From Mesorhizobium sophorae (lineage in GTDB: Bacteria; Pseudomonadota; Alphaproteobacteria; Rhizobiales; Rhizobiaceae), in the NCBI RefSeq assembly GCF_002270415.1, contig NZ_NNRI01000014.1:1-64000 (forward strand): DNA of 64,000 nucleotides, read 5' to 3'. Every line of letters starts with the position of its first letter. Position 1 is the first letter of the stretch. Below the pieces are notes generated by a model that ran no database searches, was not told the origin of the DNA, and saw only the letters and a program-made list of their open reading frames with translations. A program made the position numbers and the translations under genes. This document shows positions 26,054 through 34,594 of this stretch, one piece after another.

Positions 26054-27202
26054 ATGTCTTTGTCCCGTTCCATCCTTCGCAAGCTGCCGGTCGCCGGCCT
26101 GATCGTGGCGACGCTCGGGCTAGCCGGCTGCTCGCAGGAGAAAGCCGAGGTCAAGGACATCATCCGCCCGGTCAAGGTCGTCGAGATCGCCCAGGCGCAT
26201 GACACCCGCACGCTCTCCTATTCCGGGTCGGTGCGTGCCCGCACCGAAAGCGCCCTGGCGTTCCGGGTCAACGGCAAGATCACGGAGCGCCTTGTCGACA
26301 TCGGTCAGCATGTGGCTTCAGGCGATGTGCTCGCCCGCATCGATCCCATCGATTACGACCTTTCCGTCAAAAGCGCTCAGGCAGCGGTTGATGCCGCCGA
26401 GCGGCAGGTCGAGACGGTCGAGCTTGCCCGCAAGCGCGCCGAGCAGCTTTTTGCCAAGAATTTTGCACCGAAATCGCAGCTCGAACAGGCGACGCTGAGC
26501 TATGACCAGGCGGTCGCCACCCGCGATTCCGCTCGCTCGTCGCTCGACCAGGCCAAGAACCAGGCCGGCTACACCGACCTCAAGGCCGACAGGGACGGCA
26601 TCGTCACCGCAGTCAGCGCCGATGTCGGCCAGGTGGTTGGCTCCGGCACGCCGGTTGTCACCGTCGCGGTCGACGGCGAAAAGGAAGTGCTGATCGCGGT
26701 TCCGGAAATGGAAATCGCCGAGTTCAAGCCGGGCAAGATCGTAAAGGCGGGCTTCTGGTCCGACGATGCACTCACGCTCGAGGGCAAGGTCCGCGAAGTC
26801 GCCGGCAGCGCCGATCCGCAGTCGCGCACCTTTGCCGTTCGCGTCAGCCTGCCCAACGATCCGCGCGTGCTGCTCGGCATGACCGCCAGCATCGAAGCAT
26901 CGGCGGCCAATGAGCGGCAGCTCGTTTCGATCCCGCTGAGCGCGCTGGCCAAGCAAGACAGCCAGTCGATCGTCTGGACCGTCGATCGCGGCGCCGACAC
27001 CGTCCACGCCCGCCCGGTCAAGGTCGCCAAGTTCGCCGCCGATGGCGTGCGGGTCGCCGAAGGTTTGCAGCCCGGCGATGTCGTGGTCGCTGCCGGCACG
27101 CAGTTCATGACCGAGAACCTGAAAGTGAAACTTGCCGGCGACACGGTGCTGCAATCTGCTTCCGCGGCCGGCGATGACAGCGACACCAGGCAGGTGCGCT
27201 GA
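26054..27202 (+). CDS. RND efflux periplasmic adaptor (membrane fusion lipoprotein)
   Basis: This 382-residue HlyD/AcrA-type adaptor has a lipoprotein signal: a hydrophobic start followed by the lipobox LAGC, so Cys26 should be lipidated. The barrel-sandwich and hairpin regions are visible (VGQHVASGDVLARIDP, a coiled segment with AAERQVETVELARKRAEQLF, then LKADRDGIVTAV). It links the inner-membrane pump to an outer-membrane channel. No TolC-like gene is in the operon, so an outer protein is probably supplied elsewhere. Confidence 0.92.
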   Translation: MSLSRSILRKLPVAGLIVATLGLAGCSQEKAEVKDIIRPVKVVEIAQAHDTRTLSYSGSVRARTESALAFRVNGKITERLVDIGQHVASGDVLARIDPIDYDLSVKSAQAAVDAAERQVETVELARKRAEQLFAKNFAPKSQLEQATLSYDQAVATRDSARSSLDQAKNQAGYTDLKADRDGIVTAVSADVGQVVGSGTPVVTVAVDGEKEVLIAVPEMEIAEFKPGKIVKAGFWSDDALTLEGKVREVAGSADPQSRTFAVRVSLPNDPRVLLGMTASIEASAANERQLVSIPLSALAKQDSQSIVWTVDRGADTVHARPVKVAKFAADGVRVAEGLQPGDVVVAAGTQFMTENLKVKLAGDTVLQSASAAGDDSDTRQVR

Positions 27203-27406
27203 CGACAGACACCGGCTGCGCGTTCCCGCAGCCGCTGGTTTCCGGGCGGCAAACGCTCGAACCGAGGCGCTCGACTGATGCGACCCCCCGCGCATCAATT
27301 TTCGCGTCCCCAACCGCGATGAGTGTTCTCCGCTCGGAGAGCCTTGCCGCCCGGAAGCCACCACCGAACCGCGATCTTGTTGCGCTAAATAGATGGACCT
27401 GCATCG

Positions 27407-30400
27407 ATGACCAATTCCACGGACGAGAAGCGGCCCTTCAACCTGTCGCGCTGGGCAATCGGCCATCCCTCCATTGCCCGGTTCTTGTTCGGCCTGATCA
27501 TCATTGCCGGTGCGCTCGGCCTAATGCGCATGGGCCAGAAGGAAGATCCCGATTTCACCTTCCGCGTGATGGTCGTCCAGGCGATCTGGCCCGGCTCCTC
27601 GATCCAGGAGATGGAAGACCAGGTCGTCAACAAGATCGAACGCAAGCTGCAGGAAACGCCGCACCTCGATTTCGTGCGCTCGTTCACGCGCGCCGGCAGT
27701 GCCATCATCACGGTCCAGATCAAGGGCGACACCAACGCCGCCGAGGTGGCGGACGCCTTCTATCAGGTACGCAAGAAGGTCGGCGATATTGCTGGCGATC
27801 TGCCGCAAGGCCTGCTCGGACCGTATTTCAACGATGAATTCGGCGACACCTTCATCACGCTGCATTCGATCAGTGGCGATGGCTTCAGCTATCCCGAGCT
27901 GAAGAAGTTCGCCATCCAGGCGCGCGACATGCTTTTGACCACGCCCGGCGTCGAGAAGGCCGTCATCATCGGCGACCAACCGGAAAAGCTCTATATCGAC
28001 ATCTCCTCCAAGGCGCTCTCCGAACGCGGCCTGACGCTGACCGATCTGCAGAACGCGATCAAGGGACAGAACAATGTCGACCCGGCCGGCTCCGTCGACA
28101 CCGGCACCAACTCGGTGCGCATTTCGGTCGAGGGCGACGTCAGCAAGGTCGAGGATATCCGCAACCTGCGCTTGCGCGCCGGCGGCCAGGTCACCCGGCT
28201 CGGCGACATCGCCACGGTGACGTCGGGGCTGGAAGATCCTTTCCAGCGCAAATACCGCTTCAACGGTCATGACAGCGTGCAGCTTGGCGTCGTCATGGCC
28301 AAGGGCTTCAAGGTCACCGATGTCGGCAAGGAGGTCGAGGCGACCTACAAGCGCTTTGAGGAGGCGCTGCCCTATGGCGTTTCGGTCGACCAGATCTCCG
28401 ACCAGCCGGGCGTCGTCACCGATGCAGTCGCCGAATTCATGCATGCGCTCGGCGAAGCGCTGCTGATCGTGCTCGTCGTCTCGTTCCTGTCGATCGGCTG
28501 GCGTTCCGGCCTGGTCATCGCCATCGCCATTCCACTGGTGCTGGCTGCCACTTTCGCCATCATGTATGAACTCGGCATCGACCTGCAGCGCATCTCGCTC
28601 GGCGCGCTGATCATCGCGCTCGGCCTGCTCGTCGACGACGCCATGATCGTTGTCGAGATGATGGAGCGCAAGCTGGAGGAGGGGCTGGTCAAGATCGAGG
28701 CGGCGAGCTTCGCCTATTCCTCGACCGCCTTCCCGATGCTGACCGGCACGCTCATCACCACCGCCGGCTTCATTCCGGTCGGCTTCGCCGCCTCGACGGC
28801 CGGCGAATATGTGCGCACGCTGTTTTATGTCGTCGGCATCGCGTTGATCGTCTCGTGGTTCGTCGCGGTCTATTTCACGCCGTGGCTCGGCTACATGATC
28901 CTCAAGCAGCGCAAGCATGCTGGCAGCCATCACGACGTCTTCGACACGCGCTTTTATCGCCGGCTGCGCTCGACCGTCGGCTGGGCCGTGCGCCACCGCG
29001 TCATCGTGCTTGTCATGACCCTGGTGACCTTCGGCACCAGCCTGTGGGCATTCCAGTTCATCCCGCAGAACTTCTTCCCGCAATCGTCGCGGCCGGAAAT
29101 CCTCGTCGATCTCTGGCTGCCGGAGGGCACCAGCATCAAGGAAGTCGAGGTGCAGGCCAAGGCGCTTGAAGCCAAGATGATGGACGACAAGGACAAGCGT
29201 TTCATCGCCACCTATATCGGCGAAGGCGCGCCGCGCTTCTTCCTGCCGCTCGACCAGCAGCTGAGCAATCCGAACTTCGCCCAGCTTCTGGTGATGGCCA
29301 ATGACGAGCCGGCCCGCGAACGGTTGATCGTCAAGCTGCGCACCGTCCTGGCTGAGGACTTCCCGTCGATCCGCGCCAAGGTCGACCGCCTGTTCCTCGG
29401 CCCGCCGACCGGCTGGCCGGTGCAGATGCGTGTCATGGGCCCGGACCGCCAGGAGGTGCGCCGCATCGCGGACCAGGTGAAGGCCAAGTTCCGCGAAGAT
29501 CCGCTGCTTGGCGCCGTCCATGACGATTGGCTCGAGCCGGTGCCGGCGATGAAGCTGGTCATAGACCAGGATCGCGCCCGTGCGCTTGGCGTGACCTCGC
29601 AGCGCATCCGCCAGATGCTGCAGGCGACCATGTCCGGCGCGCCGCTCGACGACTTCCGCGACGGCGAGGAGACAGTGTCCATCGTCGCCCGCGAGCCGGA
29701 TGCCAGCCGCAGCCTGCTGTCCTCGGTCGACTCCGTCTATATCCCGACCGATTTCGGCGGCTTCGTGCCTCTGTCGCAGGTCGCCAAGGTGGTGCCGGTG
29801 CTCGAGCAAGGCATCGAATGGCGGCGTAACCGCTTGCCCACCATCAGCGTGCGGGCAACGCTGCCCGACGGCGTGCAGTCCAACGATGTCGTCACCAAGT
29901 TGTACAAGGACATGCAGGGTCTGCGCGATGGGCTGGCACCTGGCTACAAGATCGAGATCCAGGGCGGTGCCGAGGATTCGGCCGAAAGCCAGGCTTCGAT
30001 CGCCGCCAAGGCGCCGATCATGCTGGCCATCATCGTCGTGCTCCTGATGATCCAGCTGCAGAATTTCGGCAAGGCGATGCTGGTGCTGGCGACCGGCCCG
30101 CTCGGCATCATCGGTGCTGCCGCGGCCCTTCTGATCAGCGGTGCGCCGTTCGGCTTCGTCGCCATCCTCGGCGTCATCGCGCTGCTCGGCATCATCATGC
30201 GCAACTCTATCATCCTGGTGGACCAGATCGACCAGGACATAGCGGCGGGCATGGAGCGATCAGAAGCGATCATCGGCTCGGCCGTGCGCCGTTTCCGGCC
30301 GATCACGCTGACCGCCTTGACGGCGGTGCTGGCGCTGATCCCGATCTCGCGGGCCGTGTTCTGGGGGCCGCTCGCCTACGCGATGATGGGCGGCATCCTG

Positions 30401-30553
30401 GTTGCCACCGTGCTGACCATCCTGGTGCTGCCGGCGGGCTACGCCCTGTTCTTCGGCCGCGAGCCCAAGAAGCACGGGGTGGAGGGGCGGATCGACGATC
30501 TGGACCTGATCCCGGAAGCCGAGAAGCCACAACTGGCGCTGGCCGCCGAATAG
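27407..30553 (+). CDS. RND efflux pump, AcrB/MexB-like superfamily
   Basis: This 1048-residue inner-membrane proton-driven pump has twelve predicted helices and two large periplasmic loops. The proton-relay region of helix 4 is LGLLVDDAMIVVEMM with the paired Asp residues. The helix 10-12 half ends with IALLGIIMRNSIILVDQI. The length is typical. It follows the adaptor after 204 bases in which I see no gene. The sequence resembles the AcrB/AcrD/AcrF group more than metal-exporting CusA. A perfect terminator hairpin follows the stop. Confidence 0.93.
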   Translation: MTNSTDEKRPFNLSRWAIGHPSIARFLFGLIIIAGALGLMRMGQKEDPDFTFRVMVVQAIWPGSSIQEMEDQVVNKIERKLQETPHLDFVRSFTRAGSAIITVQIKGDTNAAEVADAFYQVRKKVGDIAGDLPQGLLGPYFNDEFGDTFITLHSISGDGFSYPELKKFAIQARDMLLTTPGVEKAVIIGDQPEKLYIDISSKALSERGLTLTDLQNAIKGQNNVDPAGSVDTGTNSVRISVEGDVSKVEDIRNLRLRAGGQVTRLGDIATVTSGLEDPFQRKYRFNGHDSVQLGVVMAKGFKVTDVGKEVEATYKRFEEALPYGVSVDQISDQPGVVTDAVAEFMHALGEALLIVLVVSFLSIGWRSGLVIAIAIPLVLAATFAIMYELGIDLQRISLGALIIALGLLVDDAMIVVEMMERKLEEGLVKIEAASFAYSSTAFPMLTGTLITTAGFIPVGFAASTAGEYVRTLFYVVGIALIVSWFVAVYFTPWLGYMILKQRKHAGSHHDVFDTRFYRRLRSTVGWAVRHRVIVLVMTLVTFGTSLWAFQFIPQNFFPQSSRPEILVDLWLPEGTSIKEVEVQAKALEAKMMDDKDKRFIATYIGEGAPRFFLPLDQQLSNPNFAQLLVMANDEPARERLIVKLRTVLAEDFPSIRAKVDRLFLGPPTGWPVQMRVMGPDRQEVRRIADQVKAKFREDPLLGAVHDDWLEPVPAMKLVIDQDRARALGVTSQRIRQMLQATMSGAPLDDFRDGEETVSIVAREPDASRSLLSSVDSVYIPTDFGGFVPLSQVAKVVPVLEQGIEWRRNRLPTISVRATLPDGVQSNDVVTKLYKDMQGLRDGLAPGYKIEIQGGAEDSAESQASIAAKAPIMLAIIVVLLMIQLQNFGKAMLVLATGPLGIIGAAAALLISGAPFGFVAILGVIALLGIIMRNSIILVDQIDQDIAAGMERSEAIIGSAVRRFRPITLTALTAVLALIPISRAVFWGPLAYAMMGGILVATVLTILVLPAGYALFFGREPKKHGVEGRIDDLDLIPEAEKPQLALAAE

Positions 30554-30574
30554 ATCGACTACGCCAGCCGAAAA

Positions 30575-30604
30575 GGATCGGGCGCGCCGAAGCGCGCCCG
30601 ATCC
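30575..30604. terminator. Bidirectional terminator after RND operon
   Basis: A perfect 13-bp stem (GGATCGGGCGCGC / GCGCGCCCGATCC) with the stable tetraloop CGAA has AAAA before it and CTTTCATTT after it. It lies between the convergent RND pump and APC permease genes and can end transcription from both sides. Confidence 0.88.
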
Positions 30605-30619
30605 CTTTCATTTCCGAGG

Positions 30620-32329
30620 TCAGATGACGAAATACCAGTTGGCGAGCAGCATCACCACCACGCCCGCGACCAGTGTCAGGTAGGGCAGCATGCCCGCCTT
30701 CTTGACCGCCAGATCGGACGAACTCATGCCGAGGTCGGCCAGCATATGGTCGGGGAACTTGCCGCCGTCCTGGATGTAGTGGCGGAAACAGAACACCGGG
30801 ATGATCAAGGCCGCAGTGATTAGTCCGGCCCACAGTGCCATCGGGTTCCAGACCTTGGCGCCGGCGCCCATGAAGATCGCGTTGACATAGGCGAAGATGG
30901 CGCCGACCCCGAGCAGCCAGCTCGGCGCCTTCCATGGCCGCGCGATATGGCCGTTGTCGATGCGATGGATCCAGCCGGCGTTGAGGTTGAGGAAGTTGAA
31001 GATGATGTAGCCGCAGTTCGACACGGCGAGGATGAAGAAGAAGCTCGTCGCGTCGGCCGAGGCGATGGCCAGCACGATCAGGTTGAAGCAAAGGTCGGTC
31101 CACATGGCCCGTGTCGGTGCGCCATGCTCGTTGACGTGGCTGAGATAGCGCGGCAACCAGCCGTCGACCGAGCCCTGGTAGAGCGTGCGCGAAGAACCCG
31201 CCATCGCCGTCATGATGCACAGCACCAGAGCCAGGATCATCAGCATCACCAGCAGGCTGTGGATCAGCGCTCCGCCACCGACCATCCCGGCCAGCGCATC
31301 GGCGACACCGGAGCCGTCGACGATCGGGGTGGCCAGCATTCCGTTCAAGCCGAGCACGCCCTGGAAGGTGAACGGCACCAGGATGAACAGCAGCATGCAG
31401 AGCAGGCCGGAATAGAAGATGGCCTTGAACGTGTCGGTGCCGGGGTTCTTGAATTCGGAGGTGTAGCAGACGGCGGTCTCGAAACCGTAGGTCGACCAGG
31501 CGGCGATGAACATGCCGCCGAGCACGAGCGTCCAGCCGGCGATGTTCCAGGCGCCGGGCTCCGGCGCGTAGGCGGCCGCCAGCGGCACCAGCGGCGAAAA
31601 ATTCGCCCAGTTGATCTGGCCGGTGAAAATCGGCACGACGCCGACGATCAGCATCGGGATGATGACCAGCAGGCCGATATATTTCTGCACATTGGCGGTG
31701 CCCAGAATGCCGCGATGCTGGATCGAGAAGATGATCAGCATCAGCACCGCGCCGATGAAGAAGGTGGCATTGAAAGTGAAGGAGACCGGGCCAAGCGTGT
31801 GGCTGTAGAGCGTCCAGTTGCGGATCGCCGGCGTCGCGGCAGCGGTCACCGCCGTGATCGCATCGGCGGCACTCGTGCCGGCATGGGCCGCGATATAGGC
31901 GACGACATCGGGCGAGGTTTCGGTGAACAGCGGCACCGGCGCCAGCGCGTTGAGGATATAGGCGGCGGCGATCGAGCAGCCGAGCGACAGCACCGGCGAC
32001 CAGGCGAACCAGTTGCACCACACCGACAGCGGCGCGATGAACTTGGAATAGCGCAGCCAGGCAGTGGCGCCATAGATCGAGGCGCCGCCCGATTTGTTCG
32101 GGAACAGGCCGGCGATCTCGGCATAGGTGAAGGATTGCAGGAAGCCCATGATCATGGAGGCGATCCAGATCGCGAAGGCCAGCGTGCCGGTCGTACCGGC
32201 GATGCCGCCGATCGAGAACAGGACGAGGGCAGGGACGCCGCTGGCCACCCAGAAGGCGCCGCGCCAGTCGATATTCCGGTGCAGCTTGCTCTCGGCAAGC
32301 GGCTCCAGCGTAGTGCTTATCGTGCTCAT
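30620..32329 (-). CDS. APC-family amino acid/amine permease
   Basis: This is a 569-residue permease of the amino acid-polyamine-organocation superfamily with about twelve transmembrane helices. The first helix contains the substrate-site type sequence FSIGGIAGTTGTLAF. ATG 32329 is chosen for GGGGAA nine bases upstream; longer reading frames start inside non-coding DNA. The amine catabolic genes lie upstream beyond the IS110 gene, and an AT-rich motif resembling those before the amine operons lies about 105-120 bases ahead of the start. An uptake role for an amine or an amino acid such as gamma-glutamylmethylamide is therefore possible, but the substrate is unknown. Confidence 0.85.
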   Translation of the reverse strand: MSTISTTLEPLAESKLHRNIDWRGAFWVASGVPALVLFSIGGIAGTTGTLAFAIWIASMIMGFLQSFTYAEIAGLFPNKSGGASIYGATAWLRYSKFIAPLSVWCNWFAWSPVLSLGCSIAAAYILNALAPVPLFTETSPDVVAYIAAHAGTSAADAITAVTAAATPAIRNWTLYSHTLGPVSFTFNATFFIGAVLMLIIFSIQHRGILGTANVQKYIGLLVIIPMLIVGVVPIFTGQINWANFSPLVPLAAAYAPEPGAWNIAGWTLVLGGMFIAAWSTYGFETAVCYTSEFKNPGTDTFKAIFYSGLLCMLLFILVPFTFQGVLGLNGMLATPIVDGSGVADALAGMVGGGALIHSLLVMLMILALVLCIMTAMAGSSRTLYQGSVDGWLPRYLSHVNEHGAPTRAMWTDLCFNLIVLAIASADATSFFFILAVSNCGYIIFNFLNLNAGWIHRIDNGHIARPWKAPSWLLGVGAIFAYVNAIFMGAGAKVWNPMALWAGLITAALIIPVFCFRHYIQDGGKFPDHMLADLGMSSSDLAVKKAGMLPYLTLVAGVVVMLLANWYFVI

Positions 32330-32433
32330 GTGTGTGGGTTCCCCTTTTTGATGTTCCCCGTCCGTGACGGCCGCGACTTCGCGAGGCTTCGTCATCGACG
32401 CATGCGTTGGGCGGCTGCCGGTGTTTCCACTCA

Positions 32434-32449
32434 GTCGCATTTTTTTCTT
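32434..32449 (-). promoter_or_regulatory. Possible amine-regulon motif upstream of APC permease
   Basis: On the minus strand this reads AAGAAAAAAATGCGAC. It matches 12 of 16 bases of the motif ahead of the dmm genes (ATGAAAAAAATTTCAC on the same strand sense). It is one of several similar sites; taken alone it is weak because it is largely an A-run. Confidence 0.3.
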
Positions 32450-32662
32450 AGCAGTGAAGATTGATCCGGCGCGCTTTCGCGTCAAGCGTTTTGTGAAACC
32501 ATACACATCACGCTTGCGAAACATGTCAGCTTCGCACTGCTGCGGGGGGAATTGTTCGAAAGGACCAGAGGCCTGAAATGAAAAAACCCGCCTGAAGCGG
32601 GTCACGGCGCAAATCAGCACCATCCCCAAACCAATAGCACAACTGCCGGCACTTGTCGATCG
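32450..32662. other. Non-coding interval with a minus-strand terminator
   Basis: Between the permease promoter region and the IS110 neighbourhood I see no convincing gene. It holds the terminator at 32581-32602. A 47-codon minus-strand reading frame (32614-32757) ends 12 bases before that terminator but lacks a ribosome site and similarity to anything I recognise, so I did not call it. Confidence 0.5.
32581..32602 (-). terminator. Rho-independent terminator, minus strand
   Basis: On the minus strand ACCCGC-TTCAG-GCGGGT is followed by TTTTTT. It should end transcripts coming from the IS110 side before they enter the permease promoter region. The gene it originally served is not evident. Confidence 0.75.
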
Positions 32663-32929
32663 GGTAGTGGGTCAGTCGTCTCGCAGACCAAAATGCAAGC
32701 CCAAATTTGTATTGAGGTGTCGTTTGCCGGGAGCACGGTCGTCTTCGCGGTCGACATGAAGCCGCCGCATGATGGGCTTCGCGAGGGATGGAGCCTTCCA
32801 AGGTTTGAAACGCAATCGCGAGCGTTGTGACGCCAACGATGCAACTGACACAGCGGAATGGCTCGGCCCACGTCCTGGCAGGGACGTCTCGTTACGCCTC
32901 GGGTAGGCGCATTCGAACTTCCTTATGGA

Positions 32930-33955
32930 TCAGGCCATGGCGGCTTCTTCCCGATTGAACAACTCACCGGATTTCAGCATCGCATGCATGATGACAGCGA
33001 GCTTGCGGGCGACAGCGACAGCTGCCCGCTTGAAGCCGATCTTGTCACGCAGCTTCAACCCCCATGTGCGCAGACTGCTGTCAGCCCGGCTGCGCGTCAG
33101 GATCACGACTGCGGCCTCATAGAGAAGCCCTCTCAGATGAGGATCCCCACGCCGCGAGATATGACCATCATAATCGACTTCGCCGGATTGATAGCGTCGG
33201 GTTGTCAAGCCCAGCCACGCGCCGACAGCGCGCGATGTCTTGAAATTCGATGGATCCTCGATGGCACCGATGAATGAAGTCGCAGTGATGGTGCCGACGC
33301 CGGGGATCGACATCAATAGCTGGCATGCGTCATTGTGCCGGGCGTTGGCGACGAGCTGCTGTCCGAGTTCAGCAGCGCGGGCGCGCATGCTGAGCCAAGC
33401 TTCGAGAAGTGGCAGGACAATCCGGCCAAGCTCTTCCTGATCGGCCAGCAGGCGCCGGACGTCGGCTTCGAACTTGCCGCCCTTGCTTCGCGGAATGATC
33501 AGCCCGAACGTCTTCATGAGCCCGCGGATCTGGTTGGAGAGCTCGGTCGTGATCTTAACCAGCCGGCTCCGCGCGGCCACCAGCGTGCGGCTCAGCATGC
33601 TGTCATAGCCCTTCACCCGCACCTCGCGGTAGAAGCCGACCTCGGCCAGATGCGCCAAGCCGTCGGCATCGTTGGCGTCCGTTTTGTTCGGTGCCATGTC
33701 CAGCGCGGCCTTAGCATGCCGGGCGTCGATGCAGATCGCCGGAAGTCCTTCGGCGCTCAAGGCATGATAGAACCACACCGACAAGGGTCCGGTCTCGAAC
33801 ACCACCCGCTTGGCCGCTGGCGCCCGCTTGCGGAGAACGTCCGCGACCAAGCTCGGATCAGAGGGACATTTGCCGCGCCAGATCCTTTTGCCGCCACGCC
33901 GCACAGAAATCGCCGTCTCTTTCAACGACACGTCGAGACCGATATATTCGCTCAT
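32930..33955 (-). CDS. IS110-family transposase
   Basis: This is a 341-residue transposase of the IS110 family. The N-terminal DEDD RuvC-like domain shows YIGLDVSLKETAISV (Asp), VVFETGP (Glu) and KTDANDADGLA (Asp pair). The C-terminal transposase_20 domain shows LMSIPGVGTITATSFIGAI and AWLGLTTRRYQSG, with the conserved Ser region. ATG 33955 follows a GGAGAACAACC ribosome site. It appears full length and could be active. It lies between an APC permease and the tdm gene inside the amine island. Confidence 0.93.
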   Translation of the reverse strand: MSEYIGLDVSLKETAISVRRGGKRIWRGKCPSDPSLVADVLRKRAPAAKRVVFETGPLSVWFYHALSAEGLPAICIDARHAKAALDMAPNKTDANDADGLAHLAEVGFYREVRVKGYDSMLSRTLVAARSRLVKITTELSNQIRGLMKTFGLIIPRSKGGKFEADVRRLLADQEELGRIVLPLLEAWLSMRARAAELGQQLVANARHNDACQLLMSIPGVGTITATSFIGAIEDPSNFKTSRAVGAWLGLTTRRYQSGEVDYDGHISRRGDPHLRGLLYEAAVVILTRSRADSSLRTWGLKLRDKIGFKRAAVAVARKLAVIMHAMLKSGELFNREEAAMA

Positions 33956-34084
33956 GGTTGTTCTCCGTTCGATGCTTGGGCCCGGCGTCCAGTCGTGAGC
34001 CCGCACTTCCATCCTATCGGGGAACAACCACCCGCTCTGCAATCATGTGAGCGCTTCCCGCCTTAGGGCGACTCGCTCCCGCGA

Positions 34085-34420
34085 TTACCCCATGTTTGAA
34101 ATTTCCCCTAGCTTTCTCAAGAACCAACTGGCAGCGATCACTGTCCCGAATCCCAATGCGGCTACGACGGCAGCGAAAGACGTCATGCCAATCGTCATGT
34201 AGGCGAATGCTCCAATCGCAAAGCCCAGTGTTGTAACCCAATTGGGCAACGATTGGCCTAGGTGATCTTCGAGGATGATTTCACTGCCGAACAAAACGCT
34301 ATATTGAAAGATAGACAGCCAGAATAGAACTGCAAAGAACCCAAATTTTCTCGCAAAATAGAGTCGTTCGAGGCCATACGGGATGGCGACTGCTACAAAA
34401 GACAAGATCAGAAAAAACAT
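34085..34420 (-). CDS. Small membrane protein of unknown function
   Basis: This 111-residue protein has about four hydrophobic segments: an N-terminal FFLILSFVAVAIPYG, then FFAVLFWLSIFQYSVLFG, WVTTLGFAIGAFAYMTIGM and FAAVVAALGFGTVIAASWFL. I do not recognise a family. Its DNA is noticeably richer in A and T than its neighbours, suggesting acquired DNA, and it lies beside the IS110 gene, within the inverted repeats. No convincing ribosome site precedes ATG 34420. Confidence 0.55.
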   Translation of the reverse strand: MFFLILSFVAVAIPYGLERLYFARKFGFFAVLFWLSIFQYSVLFGSEIILEDHLGQSLPNWVTTLGFAIGAFAYMTIGMTSFAAVVAALGFGTVIAASWFLRKLGEISNMG

Positions 34421-34594
34421 CTAACTGAATTAGCATGACGAAATAAAATGTCCAATGCCGCGCTATTCTCCAAGACGCCTTTTGGGCCGCACCATTGGCT
34501 TCTTGGCTTCCTCCAATTGACCCACTACCGCCTGGCCACGGGCGATCGCTCAGACTGCCGGCGCGGCTCTCACTGTCTTGTGAGTGAAGCGCGG

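Larger units (their letters stand above)
32663..34529. mobile_element. Putative element bounded by 12-bp inverted repeats, carrying an IS110 transposase
   Basis: GGTAGTGGGTCA at 32663-32674 and its exact complement TGACCCACTACC at 34518-34529 face each other across 1867 bases that contain an IS110-type transposase and a small membrane-protein gene. A third copy of the 12-mer adjoins the dead transposase at 117-128. I see no target-site duplication beside the outer ends. IS110 elements normally lack long terminal inverted repeats, so the bounds of the IS110 itself may lie inside and the 12-mers may be remnants of another element. The stretch 32675-32929 holds no supported gene. Confidence 0.4.

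Noticed and set aside
27521..29809. Very long open frame (762 codons) on the minus strand inside the RND pump gene
   Set aside because: It is antisense to a clear RND pump and reads as a His/Arg/Asp-rich shadow of high-GC coding DNA with no domain.
30947..32464. 505-codon plus-strand frame opposite the APC permease
   Set aside because: Antisense shadow with extreme charge; the minus strand encodes an obvious twelve-helix permease.
32614..32757. Possible 47-residue minus-strand gene just before a terminator
   Set aside because: No ribosome site and no recognisable sequence; placement before the terminator alone is not enough.
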